Assembly: GCA_022818135.1 (NCBI GenBank)
Contig: JAFMSR010000009.1
Span: 28,263,315-28,327,314 of the forward strand
Length of the DNA: 64,000 bases
Direction of reading: 5' to 3'
Origin: Saxidomus purpurata
Lineage: Eukaryota; Mollusca; Bivalvia; Venerida; Veneridae
Shown: positions 32,763-46,200 of the stretch, piece after piece
How the letters are laid out: each line of letters starts with the position of its first letter
Position numbering within the stretch: position 1 is the stretch's first letter
Notes under the pieces: generated by a model
The model's database searches: none
What the model was told of the DNA's origin: nothing
What the model saw: only the letters and a program-made list of their open reading frames with translations
Translations under genes and position numbers: made by a program

Positions 32763-34358
32763 GGTTAGTACCAAAACGGCCCACAACCAGAACGGCCCAC
32801 TTTTTTAGTAATAGAGGAATTTTAAATATAAATTTAGAAATATGAGATATATCCCAGAGACATTGGGTTCCACGCACATAAGAAACAACGGGTCGCTTTT
32901 TCAATAAAAAATGAAAATATATTAAAAATCACCTTTCAGGAGTTTAATTTGTTTCAAAGATAATATGATGCAACAATGCTCCGGATTATTAATTTGTCGT
33001 TTCCAGAAAAAACTGCCATGTTTGTTTACATACCCCTCGGGAGATATTGTGTGTATGACGTCATAAATTTTCACACACTTTGAATTGGTCATGTTTATTA
33101 TACACTGTTGTGAAGTTTGAACACATGAATATTAAATTTGACGTACAAAGTGGTGCACTGATCAGTTGAAATGATTGTTTCTGTCAAATAAACAGTAAAT
33201 ATACTTAAATACGAAGTCAACCGTTCAGTTTATACTATTTACAAGCACTTTTTCTTCAATTCAGCTTAAATACTTCAAAATCGTCACAGGGAATTAAATA
33301 TTAAAAAGTTCTTAAAAAACAGTTTTAACACAAAAGAGAATAGATCAGTCCAGAATTACGCTGAATTTAACTCTCCTTTACAATGAGGACATAAAAATGT
33401 ATCTTCCTTACTAACCTCCCTAGTCTCTGCGCAGTAAATCAGTTGAAAATAACGAGTACACATTGCTTAACAGTAAAATTTTATGCAAACCGTTTATGTC
33501 ACGTTATTGTCATGTGACTTTATTTTGACAGAACGCGGGAGAAGCTTGTATCAGCAACATTTCAAAACTAGTTTTTCTGGGTTTTGTGTTCGCGTTCGAA
33601 ACTGTTGGACAAAAAGGAAAAGTAACGTAAGTAAAGTATTTATACATTTCACATCTTTAAAACACAATTTTCACATAAATTATCTAAGCGCATTTGCACT
33701 GCATCGTTTTGTTGCAGTTATCCAACAGTGAATGACATCATCAAAAGTTGCTTACTCACGCAAACCGGATGTTTATAAATTGCGTGAAATCGTATGTGCG
33801 TGAAATCGTATGTCTGGACGATATAAATATTATGTAAAATTTGTACAAACAGGTTTTGTGTATAGTAAGATAATATTAAAAAAAGTCATTAACGGGATTT
33901 GTCACTGATTAATGTTTTCAAAGTTTTAGATTATTTAGTTATGATAAGTGTGATTACTTTGTCGGTAATTTATCGGACAAAAAAAACCAGAAAACTTATA
34001 AGTATTTCTTTGAAATACAAATAATATCAAATTAAATCATTGAATGTGTCGTTATTAATACAATCAGTTTGAACTGCCAATTCACAACACTCAAAAAAGT
34101 TATTAAAATTGGTCTGGGTACCATCAAAAATTTAGAATGAAATAAATTCATAATTAACTGTTTTGTAATTCACCACTTTAGCTGTTTTGAAATAAAAATA
34201 TTAACAGCGTTAATATCTAATGAGAGTAGTATGATTGCAAAATAAAAGTATGTAAATAAGTCTATGTGTAATGATTTTTAATTTTATTTTAATACAGTGA
34301 TACTTAAAAATGGGCTGATCTGGTCCGTTCTGAAAGTGGGCCGTTCTGGACCTACACC
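32763..34358. mobile_element. 1,596 bp non-autonomous TIR element with a 9 bp target duplication
   Basis: GGTTGGAAC at 32754-32762 is repeated at 34359-34367. The ends read GGTTAGTACCAAAACGGCCC and, inverted, GGTGTAGGTCCAGAACGGCCC, similar at about 18 of 22 positions, and both continue with a second CAGAACGGCCCA-like block. A 9 bp duplication is usual for Mutator-like elements, though 8-9 bp also occurs elsewhere. The interior has no recognisable transposase; frames at 33483-33731 and 34210-34491 look fortuitous. Confidence 0.8.
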
Positions 34359-34559
34359 GGTTGGAACCATACCTTTGACATATCATAATTAATTGAAATT
34401 TTTTAAATTCATAGCTCTTTACCAAAGACAATGTTCCCAACACATGCTGTATGAAAACAACCATGTAGAAAAACAATTCCATTTCTTTCAAATTTGACTT
34501 GCATCAAACAGATTTGGACACATTTTAGAGGGAAAAGATAAGAGTTTAAGTGTACTTCA

Positions 34560-34945
34560 AAGAAAAATGCTAAGCCTTTTCGAGTCGATCCCAGGGTCAG
34601 TGGGTCAAGGTCATAGTTAATTCGGTTAAAAAGTACAATAGAGATTTCTAACTAAAGAATAGCCACACAACTGCCAAATTTTTAAAAAAGTATGTCCGTC
34701 ATACTTACACATTTTTTTGTCCAGGTTTTAACTTTGTCATGCATTGGAGGATTTTAAAATAGCTTGGTGCAAATGTTCAGCACATCAAGATGATGTGTCA
34801 TGTGCAAGACCCACAACCCTACCTCAAAGGTCAAGATCAAATGTTCAGCACATGGTGGTAAAGTGCCATACTGGGTCCAGTGCTTGAAGGTCAAGGTCAA
34901 AGACTGTGAGGCACCTCTTTGGAGGCATTTGTCACTTACGGCTGA
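34560..34945 (+). mobile_element. Pearl-like tandem-cored element, plus orientation
   Basis: It contains AACTTTGTCATGCATTGGAG, GATTTTAAAATAGCTTGGTG, CAGCACATCAAGATGATGTG and AAGGTCAAGGTCAAAG, the same core as 52020-52900, and closes with GACAGCTCTTGTTC, the inverse of the AACAAGAGCTGTC start seen at 21005. Confidence 0.7.
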
Positions 34946-36330
34946 CAGCTCTTGTTCATTTGATTTTACGGAGGCAATAATTGGTTTCGCTCATTATCTA
35001 CATTGTATTGTTAATATTTGGACGTCTAAGGTAATTCATTGTTTTTGATCAAACTGTCAAGAATGAAACAGTTATGCAGTGTTTTGGCCAGATTGCATTT
35101 TTGACGCACTCATTTTGTCAACGATACAACAGAAATAGCAAAGAGTGTTTACTGTGACGCAATTTATATGTGTATGTTCAAATAACTACAAAGCAACCAT
35201 TTCAAAACATCTCAAAACGGCTTCCAAATGCAAGACAATTTGTTTACAATTTACGCTTCCAGTATGGGATATGTCTAATTTTGACCCTATTCCTTCGTTG
35301 GTGTCGTCTCATTTGGATCAATCCGAATTTTTTAGCATTGCATTTTTGTGTGTATTGGTTTGTATTTTACCATCATTGTGGTATGACAGAAGCTTAAGAG
35401 CTTAAAATGGAAAGCATCCAAAGAAAGATGTCTGGTGTCTCAGTGTGCCCACTCTGGTAAATTATTACGTAAATCGAGCAAAAAAAAACTGGAAAACTGG
35501 TAAATAATTTTCACCACGGTCAGATACTGGTCGAAAATGCTGAGGATGAATAGGTTCAGCTGGAATCCCCAAGTATGTTCTAAAAATAGATCATGGAAAT
35601 TCTACTTTCAAGGCCAATCAATCGACATAACTGCTGGTGATTTACTGTTGACGCATTAAAATTTTGTGGGTTTGATATTGGAATGCTCTGGGAATTAATA
35701 TTAGCACTTTAAAAGTGTGACCAATCTAAACGATTTGGGCTAGCGACTGAAAAATGTGACAGACAAAGCATTGAGTTTTGCTTCACGGTGAATAAAATAA
35801 ATGATGCCCAACAACAAAGAGAAGAGTTACCATCCATAAGTACTGAAACAACTATGAGTAGTGTTAAAACTAAATAAAAGTAGGAAAAAGTACCCGAAAC
35901 GGTTTCATAACAAGTGGTTGCCACGAGTTGTAAAAATTTTAAACGGTCACCGCTTGTGTATCATATAATTTTCATACCCCAAAAACTTGAGATTTAGATC
36001 TACCCCTTCTTTTTGTGTCCAGGGGGTAAGTATACCTTTGAAAAAAATACTGAGTGGGAACACTGTGTCTGGTAAACCAAAATAACTCTTCCCTTTGGTT
36101 ACCTAACTTTTTGTGATGTATCACATGAGCCCCTAAAATTCATAGCTGGCAGAAACACTGATTTATGTAAATGCAAGCTTATCAAGTATTGGCAATCAAT
36201 ACTTACTCTTGTAGTGTGTAAGTCTGTGCTCTGTCCACACAAGGTAGATTGGAGACTATGCATTAGTAATTTTGACAGCATGAGATGTCTTTAGGCAATG
36301 ACAAACAATTAATCAACTATTAATCATTAT
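34946..36330. other. No feature supported
   Basis: Two overlapping plus frames (35145-35405 and 35170-35397) cover the same bases in different phases and neither is recognisable. The remainder is AT-rich unique sequence. Confidence 0.35.
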
Positions 36331-37299
36331 CAACGTTGGGCGGTCAAAACCATCCCCGGTTTTAACCGGTTAAAACCTCGTCAATGGCCAATTTGGTCAT
36401 TATCCAGTGGATTGGTGGACAATTGAATCTTTTCTGATCAATTTTAAGTTATTTAAAAAAGTATATTTTTGCAAAAAATGAACAAAATACTTTATAATGA
36501 TGATAAAGATGACAGTCAGCTTAATCCACTGGTCAATACCTCCAAAATGGCCATTAAATGTAAGTTAATATTGGCTGTTAGGTCTATTGTGGCTAATACT
36601 AGTTCATTGGTCATTCTTGGTGGTCAGTTGAATATTTTCTTGAAGTGCCTAATATCCAATTTAGAAGTCAAGTAAATAAAATATAAGAATTCAAATAACT
36701 AAATTATAGGTATTGGTCAGTTAATACTTCTGTCCCATACCTCTGTAGTGAGGTAAATATGGGCTGTTTGGTCAGTACTGGTCAACTGAAACAAAACACT
36801 CTTTGAACTGAGTGCTGTTTCTTAATGATGTTACTTAAACTGTATGCATACTGTTGACATTGTCTTACTGGAATTACACAAGTGTGAAGTGTGGCAGGTT
36901 AATTGCTACCAGGGCAGCTTAGGTGTGAATAACACCTCTGCAAAGGGGTCCATTTGTTTTGATACATTGTAGCAAATATACCATTCCTCCTGACAGTTAA
37001 TCAGTCCCTTAGACCTATAGTTTTGATTTGACCACAGTACAATTCATTTGGATTCAATGAAAAACATTGTTCTAAACAAAATATTAAATGGCCAATATAA
37101 TTATTTTATGTTTAAATTAACAGGAATAAGCTATAAAGTTATTATGAAAGTTTAGATAGTAACCTAAGGAAGATTTAAGTGTATAACTGACATAATTTTT
37201 CAATCGACCGGTAATGACAAGTATTGACCGGTTTTAACCAGTATTGACCGCTGGCCCGGTCAGTACTCATATTGACCGGTCGATTGCCAACATTGAATT
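36331..37299. mobile_element. Probable ~970 bp element rich in TTGGTCA / ACCGGT motifs
   Basis: CAACGTTGGGCGGTCAA (36331 on) and the inverse of the right end, CAATGTTGGCAATCGACCGG (ending 37299), form short inverted ends. Direct repeats of GGTCA-A-T and ACCGGTTTTAACC cluster at both sides. Flanks AATCATTAT (left) and ATTCATTAT (right, one base off) may be a 9 bp target duplication. Confidence 0.5.
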
Positions 37300-38490
37300 C
37301 ATTATCGCTAACATAATTCCATGTGTCATAAATTATTTGTATATTGCTATTTCTAGGTGTCTACTAGTCTCTAGTATATGCCTGGGTTCTCAAATTTCGA
37401 CATACAGAGTCAATTTTTAGACATAATTTATGTCCGTACACCCTCTAACAGAACCCCTGATATTTATGCCAATATATTTTACACTGATTATTTATTTAGC
37501 AAAATTTAAATAATTTTTCTGACATACGTGTTGTACTTTCATTAATCGTATTTTTACGTATTTAATATTTTTGATGACTTTATGAATTATTTTATGTTGA
37601 CTAAATAGCATCCATTTACATTCTTTTGCTTCATTGTTTGATGATTCATAAACATGGATATGTTGTAAATGTTTCATAAATTGATGACTACAGTTAGAAA
37701 TCAGTCAATAGATGTAGATGTGTATTAAGCAGATCTCTGGGCTTTTCAACGCAGAATTTTCCGTATGACTATACAGTTGCTCCTTACTTATTTTTGGGCA
37801 CAGATGCCAATACATGTAATGAATGCATGATAACTAATGTTCAAAATATTTGCATAGATAGGATTCTTGATAAAGGTTGTTCAAGTAATTTGGACATTTT
37901 TGTATGCTTAGAAAGATATTATTATAGATGTCTAGTAACAATGTAACAGCTTAATCAAACCTATCTGTTGAATATTTATTTAGCTGTCATATCAAAAGGT
38001 CAAAAATTCAATTGAAGTTGTCAAATTAAAGACCTTTATGACGATACTTAGAACTGATTATCATTTTTGGTCTTAAATACTTAGATTTAAAACGTTTGTG
38101 CGTATTAAATTAGAAAAAATTGCTAACCGTCTGTGCAAATTAAATAATACTTTATGGTCATATTAAATTGTGGTTGGAGAAACTTTCAAAGATAAGCGTT
38201 ATTTGATATGCAAAAAGTATATTTTCCTGTTCTTTATAGCTGGTATAAAGCTTGCACGATATGCAGAACATCTACATTCAGTTTCACCTAAGTCTCTTCT
38301 TCTAAATATCTTTTGAGATTCAGTATGTAACAGAGATATGTTGTACCTTTATACCAATCTTATCATGTGAATTTTGCATGATGAATACAAGTTAAAGCGT
38401 ATACCCAAACAATAAAAAAAGAAAGTGAAAATGAGCACCTGTATGTAAATTAAATGCAAAAATGATCACAAATTAAGGATTGTTTTTTTT
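37300..38490. other. AT-rich spacer, nothing recognised
   Basis: Unique AT-rich sequence without a credible open frame or repeat. Confidence 0.35.
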
Positions 38491-38639
38491 TTATCACCGA
38501 ATTGTCTCAGGTGAGCTATTAGGATACGTAATGTCCGTTGCTTCCACACTTAGTTCGTTAACACTTAGTGCACATTTGCCTAAATTGTAACAATACTTGG
38601 TAAACAGAATGCATGATAACTGATGAATGAATCATAAAT

Positions 38640-39800
38640 GGATGCTCGGATGAAAAAATGTCACATGACCCAAAAATAGAAGATTCTTGTTAAGGCTCTA
38701 GAGCACGAGTCCAAATACCTGGCTTTGTCAATTGTTTGGTTGATTTCGAGCCAAGTTTTAATATGGGTCACCTGGGCTAAAGAAACAGAGCCAATTATAA
38801 ACTAGTTCTCTAGAGGTAACAATTTCAGCCAAATATCCTGGAAACTTAGTCAGAAAGGTTGGGTCTCTCATGAAAAACTAGGTCACATGAAAAATATTAT
38901 CTAAAGGCTACTGTTTCAGTCCAAATATCCTGGCAATTTGTCAGAAAGATTGTTTGGTTGATTTCAGCTCAAGTTTTAATATGGGTCATCTGGGGTCAAA
39001 ACTAGGTCACACGCCTGAATATGGAAAAGCCTTGTTAACACTCTAGAGGTAACATTTTCAGCCCAAATACTCTTTGAAATATGTCAGAATGTATGTTTCA
39101 ATGGTCTCTAAATGCTCAAATTCTAATACGGGTATCTGGGGTATAAATAGGTAAGAGCCCAAATATTGCAAAGCCTTGTTAACACTTAGATGTTAATCTT
39201 TATGCCGATATCCTGGAAATATGTAAAGGTTGTGTTGAAGATTTCTAGTCAAGTCGAATATGGGTCATTGTTTAAATAGGCACAAGCCCAAATATGAAAA
39301 TCCTTGTTAACACTCTAGGTAGCTTTTAGCCCAAATATCCGGAAATTTGCCGGAAAGTGTTTTGATGATTTCTACTCAAGTTCGATGTCACCTGGTAAAA
39401 TAGGTCATAGACCCAATTGGAAAAACCTTTCTCTGAGTCTTACATTTTCAGCCCAAATATCTTGGAAATAAGAAAGGTTGTTTCGATGATTTCTAGCTAA
39501 AGTTAACATGGGTCATTGGGGTCAAAATTAGGTCAGCCCAAATATGGAATATCCTTCTTAATACTCTAGATGTAACATTTTAGCCCAAATATCTGGAAAT
39601 TTGTCAGAAAGGTTGTTGCTAAGTTTTCTAGCTAAGTACGAATAGGGCACTGGTAAAAAGTTGCAAAGCCCAATATAAAACTTGAACACTCTACGGTAAC
39701 ATTTTCAGCCCAAATATCCTGGAAATATGTAGAAAGTTGTTAATGATTTCAGCAACTTTGTTAAAGAATAGCTGATAAGGGCCTTTCGCCCTTTTTTTTA
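38640..39800. repeat. Tandem-cored element, ~7 imperfect units of 120-150 bp
   Basis: Blocks 'aacactctagaggtaacattttcagcccaaatatcctggaaat-tgtcagaaaggttgttt' recur near 38690, 38812, 39040, 39180, 39310, 39430, 39555 and 39685, separated by 'gggtcacctggggtcaaaa-taggtca'. A hairpin-like AAGGGCCTTTCGCCCTT ends the block at 39776-39792. The same family is seen at 49480-49870 and 57985-58770. Confidence 0.75.
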
Positions 39801-40151
39801 GAAAGACTTCAATTTTGTTAATAAATTTTCTATATTATACAATTATAGACAACCTTTGAAGGTCAATATATAGTTCGAGGACCGTGTTTTAAAAGTGAGT
39901 CTTAACCCCAGTGTTCGATGTCTTGTTTTACATTAGCCCCCTCAGTTATCTTATAGACAAATTTTAAGTCAATATAGCAAAACTATAATTATATTGATGG
40001 AAACATTAGTCTAAAATTATTATGGACATACTTGATCTACCAGTTGTAATTGTATTGAAATCTGCAATACAATATATGTCAGTATGTTATATAACTGTTG
40101 TAGCATCCATGATGCCTTGTGTCAAAATGAGTCTTGTATCTATCGTTTTAG
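39801..40151 (+). promoter_or_regulatory. Immediate upstream region of BBS9; probable intron acceptor at 40150-40151
   Basis: No TATA box or CpG-rich promoter is evident. A pyrimidine-containing TATCGTTTTAG ending 40151 could be the 3' splice site of a leading non-coding exon, which would put the true promoter further upstream at an unknown position. Confidence 0.35.
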
Positions 40152-40171
40152 GGACGATATAGAGTGGGAAG

Positions 40172-40283
40172 ATGTCTCTGTTTAAAGCAAGAGACTGGTG
40201 GTCTACAACAGTTGGAGAGGAAGAAGAATTTGACCAGGGATGTTTATGTGTGGCTAACATAGACAACAGTACAAATGAATTAG
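40172..40283 (+). CDS. BBS9: BBS9 coding exon 1 (residues 1-37)
   Basis: The ATG follows GGGAAG (A at -3). The exon encodes MSLFKARDWWST, EFDQGCLC and the first propeller strand, and ends after the first base of a codon at the donor G|GTATGC. TTTTAG at 40146-40151 is a plausible acceptor, so a non-coding exon probably lies further upstream and this exon may begin near 40152. Confidence 0.93.
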
Positions 40284-43200
40284 GTATGCATTCAGTGTAA
40301 AAGCCAGCATATAATAAAACAAACTGGTATTCATAAAACATTGATACTAGTTATCTTTGATAGTATTTGAACTAAATGAAACTTGTAACACACCACCTGC
40401 CTTTTTCCTTCTTTATTTAATGATCGAGTGATTGAGAGGTACAAATCATATGGCAGAGAATTTTAATCTAACATTTAAACATGCTTATACTAACATAGGT
40501 TTAGGTTATTGCCTTGATGCTCTTCCTTGGGAAACCCACTTTTAAAATTCTCTTCCATATGAAATTTGTATCGCTCTGAAATCATTTTGAAATTCTCTAT
40601 ATCTTCATGTAACATAAGTATCTACCCAATGTCTTCATAAATGCAATCGGGGTTCTCGGAAACGTTTAAATCCGCATATTTGTACGCATACTTTTCCCAA
40701 AAGGATGCTAAAAAATCCGACAATGATTCCACGGGACGCATACAATTTCCGTGAACCGCGTGCCCCTGATTCATGACAATATACAAGACACGATTTGACA
40801 GCTGATGAAAGGTAAATCTGTGTACCTGTTTCGCACATTAAACCAATAAACACGCATGGTGTTTTCCAATACTTGATTGACAGGTGTTGTGTGTAATTGT
40901 GTTAATGTAGACATGCGACAATGTAAATATTGAATTAACATCATTTCATGCCTTTGTAAAAGAAAGGCCAAATATTTTGATTGGATTAAATCATGTTGCA
41001 AGAAGTCGCATGTTTGCAGAGGAGTGACCAAAAATTAGCGTGTTTGCACTTTGATAACCTTTGTTTTTTGAAAACGTTACAAATTAAAAAGATATAATCA
41101 TTGCTCAATTTTTAATATTGTTTCAACAATGGAAACATTTTGATATATATACAATCGGCGTTTGAGCATTTTACACAGTTTCAAAACACCTCTTAGACCA
41201 GCCCAACTAATTGTGCGCCAGGGCTTTGCTATATACGACGGCCGCGTAAAGACAGACATCTATAAATATCAGTTTGTAAAATCGGTCGGTCTTTCAGTGG
41301 ATACATGTATATTGAGGTTACTCTTAAACTAGATCAAATAACTTTGGACGAAGTGGGCGTAAAAGGAAATGCCCGACCGACGATTCTGAAAGATAGTGAA
41401 AGTTTCGGTGAAAAAAGATAGAAATGTACAGATTGATTCTTGGTATGGGACATTTCCTTGGATTGAAAAATGACTCTAAGTCTAATACTTAATAGTATAA
41501 TCTATTTTGTGGGGTTGTAGAGAGAAAACTGAAAATCATAATTTCACACACAGAGAAAAATTAAATCAAGAGAGAAACTTGTTTTACAAGATTTTGAAAT
41601 TGTACATGTATCAAACACAGATGTGGGAAGTGATTGTGTAGAAGTTATGGTGTCTGCTGCTCATCCCAGAGGTTGCAGGTTTGAGCCTTATAAAGGTCAC
41701 CACTATAGCGCCAGGAGCCTCTTCATATGAAACCAGAACTGGTTTTTTCCAGGAATCGGACTCGAGAATGACTTGATAAGCTTCAAGCTTTCATCACAAT
41801 TGAGCTAACATAAATTAGTATAAACTACTGCAGATAGATGCAAATATAGAATATAGACTTCAGTGTTGAAGATATGACAGTTTTGTCAGGTTCTTTGGCA
41901 AGTTGTTGTCAGTCATATACATAATTATCAGCTTTTCAGAAATCTTTTATTCATTGTTCATGATGTGGTTTGTTGTAGAGAATTCTACATTAATGTACAT
42001 TAATAGATCCTCAATTTACAGCTATATTTTGGAGGGTCTTACAAACATCTTACAGTACTGCTTACTGCAGTTATTATCTTTAAAAAAGTAATTCACTATA
42101 CTGCTGTAATTACAATGTTTTATTATCTCTCATCACAAGCAATAATGCCTGTGCACAACCAATACTGTAATATACAGTACAGAAGGATTGTTTATTTCAT
42201 GCTTTTCAGTGTAATAATAAAATATATCAGTAAAATGAAATTGAAATTGATGTTTCACTGTTTCAAAGCAGTGAAAATATCAAAATTTTCAACCCAGATT
42301 GACGTCAAAAAGTACAAGTAGTGTAATGAATATCAGGAACCAAACGACAATGCCGTCGTTAAAATGACGTCAAGTGTGCCATGCTTTCTGGTGATGTTTC
42401 CTGCTGTTTTCGACATTTCAAACTGAACAAAAGTAGAGTTTTAAAGACAAAATAAACAGAAATATTGTTGGTATTGATGTAAAATCACGTTAATTTCACT
42501 CATTAACGCAAAAGTATTTATTTTCGCTTGTGGCTGTGCCACTCGTGAAAATATCACTTTGGTGCCCACTTGGTGAAATCTTAACATGGTAATACAATGA
42601 AATCAACAATTATCCCATGTCTAGTGGACAAAATATTGACAAAATGACAAATTACAAGTATCATAATTTATCTAAAGTTTTACACCTTAATTAAGAAATA
42701 ATAAATGTCTCCCTGTATTTTATCGTTGAATAAAATATAGTCAGGAATTTGGTGCGTAGCACGAGTGATTTAATTATTCGCATCCAAATGACTGACTATA
42801 TTTTATTCAACGATAAAATATAGGGAACAATTTATTATTTCGATTCTAACACGTTATTTTCTTTGAAAACAAGCCGAACTTTATTTAACGCGTAGTAGTA
42901 CATCATTGTAACCTTAAAACGCGAGATACGATTGGACGCGCTTGTTTACATACGTCACGTCGTTACGTCATTTAAGGCACGTCGTCCTTGGAAAAACGTG
43001 CTGTATTTTATCGTAAAATAAAATACAGGCTTTTCCCTATATGCTTATATAGGAAAAGCAGCCGCTTGTGTTAGAATCATGAATAGAGATCAGTCTTAGT
43101 TCTATTAAATTGATGATTGTTCGGTGTAAATTAGATTCTTTGTTTTAAACCATGCTAATAATGATACCTTGCTCTATAAATTTTGACAGTTGAATAATTA

Positions 43201-46200
43201 GTAAGTTTTACTATACATAATAGAGAAACATGACAATTTGAATTCAGTAAAGTATGTATGTTAATACTTTATCAATTACATAGATTCTTGTAAATATTAA
43301 CACTGGATGGTAACAGCAGATACAGTGATCAGTGGTTGGTTAGGAAGTTGTAGGTATCCTGAATACTGCATCAGTAATGGCATATTGACAGACCTGTTCA
43401 TATAGTGTTTTGGTGTTAACTGGTAAAGTAGAAATTTGATTCTCATTCTCAAGCATGGTGTAACTGTATGAATCCATCTTGCTTAATACTTGCAGACAAA
43501 ATCATAATTGGAAGTTACCATGGTATATTGAGAATATTCAATCCAAAACCAACTAAGGTTGATGGTGCCTGGAGTGGTTTCCGACCAGAAGATGTTCTTC
43601 TTGAATCTTCTCTTCAAAATCCAATTCTTCAGATAGAGGCAGGAAAATTTGTCTCGTAAGTTAACTTTAATTGTTATGCATATTAATGAACAAAATTTTA
43701 TTTGAAATATTTTCTTTTCAAGCATTGTTGATTGTAAACAGTAAATTGAGTTCTGATATGCAGTAATTAATCAGTAAAGGCATAGTCTTTGAGTTTGATG
43801 GTTGGCAAAGTAGTTACTAGAGTGGTATTTACTGACCCGTAAAATAAGTGAAAGAGACAAATACTAGTTATTTTATTGTTTACTATAGAATATACACTAC
43901 TTGAGGTTTGAACTGACATGTCTAGAACTATTACATGCTTTAAAATTCCTTCTCATGAATGCATGGATGGAGGTTACTTTTTCTGAAATGATTGTCAAAA
44001 AAAGAGTTCCAGTATATATTTCCTTTTCTTGCTACATAAAATTTGCCCAGCCGAGGGATTGTAAACACAGTTTTATACGCCTGAAAAGATTATAAGATAA
44101 CCCGTGGCAGGCAGGTGGATGGGCAGGCAGCGTCCACACTTTCTCCGCTCTCAAAGTCGAACAGTTTTCATCTTATCTTCACCAAACTTGGTCAAAATGT
44201 TTGTAGGCATAATATCTCGGCCTAGTTCGATAACCAGCCAAATTGGCCTAGGCACTTTTGAATTATGGCCCTTGATTTATGCAAAATTGACCGAATTCAC
44301 CGTGTCTGCTCTCATAAGTGGAACAGTTTTCATCTGATCTTCACCAAACTTGGTCAAAATGTTTGTAGGCATAATATCTTGGCTAAGTTTGATAACAAGC
44401 CAAATCGACCTAGGCACTTTTGAATTATGGCCCTTGATTTATTCAAAATTGGCCATATTCACCTTGTCCGCATAATATCTAGGCCAAGTTTGATAACCAG
44501 CAAAATTGCCGTAGGCAGTCTTGGATTATTGCCCCTGAATTATCGAAAAATTATGAAATTATCCTTCTCAGCTCTTTGGTTCAAACAGGTGAATTAGCCT
44601 TGTCTGCTCTATAGTTCTAGCAGGTTTTACAAAACAAATGAACTGCCGGATACTGAGTTATGCCTCCTTGACGAGCGTATTTTGTGACAGTTTGGCACTC
44701 CTGTTCAGGTTGAGAAATTCCTTTTTAAAAATTTTACTTCATGAATTTCAAAGTGGTTTGAGGGTTATTCTACTATAAAGTTACCCTACTGGAAATGATA
44801 GCATGGCCTGCTTCCACAGATCTGAAAAAAAGTATCATCTATGAATTGTAGTAACAAACATGTGTTTTTGTTCCAATAACAGTGGATCTGAGAAATTACA
44901 CCTCGCTGTACTCCATCCTCGGAAACTGGCTGTTTACAATGTAGCAGGTATGTTTGTTCTCCTTTACTGTGGAGTAGATCTATAAATAATTTGTTAAAAA
45001 TCATTTTTAAGTTATTGTACTCTCCACTTTAAGAGAGATAAATACACAATCAAGGCATGTCAGCTTTTATTTATGACTATATTTTTTTCAGTTTGATTTC
45101 ATATATTCCACTGTCAGCAATAAAAACACATTCGGCAACAATTTTTATGCTCCAACAAATTTTATAAAATGTTTTGACATATGATAACAGTAGTACACTG
45201 CCATTTTTTATCTAGAAATGTCAGGAGCTGTGGAACATGGAACTCAGTACCAAATGACCTTGGCATATGAGCATAAACTTCAGAGAACAGTATATAACTT
45301 CACATTTGGACCTTTTGGCCAGGTTAAAGGTAATAGTCTTACTTTTTCTCTGTTAATTTTCTTTGTAAGGCATGAAAAGCAACACCATTATGTTTAAAGT
45401 CCACCTAACAGGTCATGCCATTTTTATACCTTTGCCAAGTTGCAAAGTAGGGGCCAAGGTGTGGGGGGAGCTTTTAGTAGCTCCTATTACATGGTGCTAT
45501 GTAAACATTGCCTTAGTAATTTGCTCTCAGTTGGCAGATTGCTCCTTTTGTAATACATGTACGAAATATAAACTTCAGACTGACAGTAAATTAAATCTTG
45601 ATGAAGGTCAAGGCCATACATGCGGGATATGATAATGAAATATATTGGGACTATATTGTAATCATTTTCCTTCCATCCGTTTAATTATGTGTCTGCTTGT
45701 TATCTCCTTAACCCCTTGGAAGACTTTCATGAAACCAAGATGAAATTTTCATCTCATCAAGAGGACTTTCAGTACCTATGTTTCTCCCCCCAATCTCAAG
45801 TTCAAGGTCACATTTAGGGTTATTGATTTTCATGTCCACTCCATAACTCCTAAACCCCTGGTAGGACTTTCATGAAACAAGTCCATGTTCATCTCATCAA
45901 GCAGATGGGCAAAATCCATGTTCCAACCCCCAGAAATCAACATTACTCTAAGGGGTCATTGGCTTTTTTCGTATGCTCCATAACTGATCAGCCCCTTGAA
46001 GGGTTTTAATGAAACCTAGGTGAAATGTTCATCTCACTAAGATGATTTGCAGGATCCTTACTCTAACCCACTAGCTCAAAGTATAGATCAGATCACGGGG
46101 GTCATTGTGCCCACTCTTTAACATGTGGAAAGCTTTTCATGAAACTTTGGTGAAAGGTTCATCTCATCAAGCGAAAGTGCAGAACCCATGTGTAATCCGT

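Noticed and set aside
33483..33731. Possible transposase fragment inside the 1.6 kb TIR element
   Set aside because: The 82-codon translation shows no DDE-type motif or zinc finger.
35145..35405. Two overlapping frames (86 and 75 codons) on the plus strand
   Set aside because: Both phases are open over the same stretch, which is typical of chance; no recognisable motif.
38640..39800. CRISPR-like regular repeats
   Set aside because: Units are degenerate, 120-150 bp long and without distinct spacers, in an animal genome; it is a tandem-cored mobile element.
43468..43659. 63-codon frame starting with ATG at 43468
   Set aside because: Only the part from 43496 is coding; the upstream part is intron 1 read through the acceptor TTGCAG.
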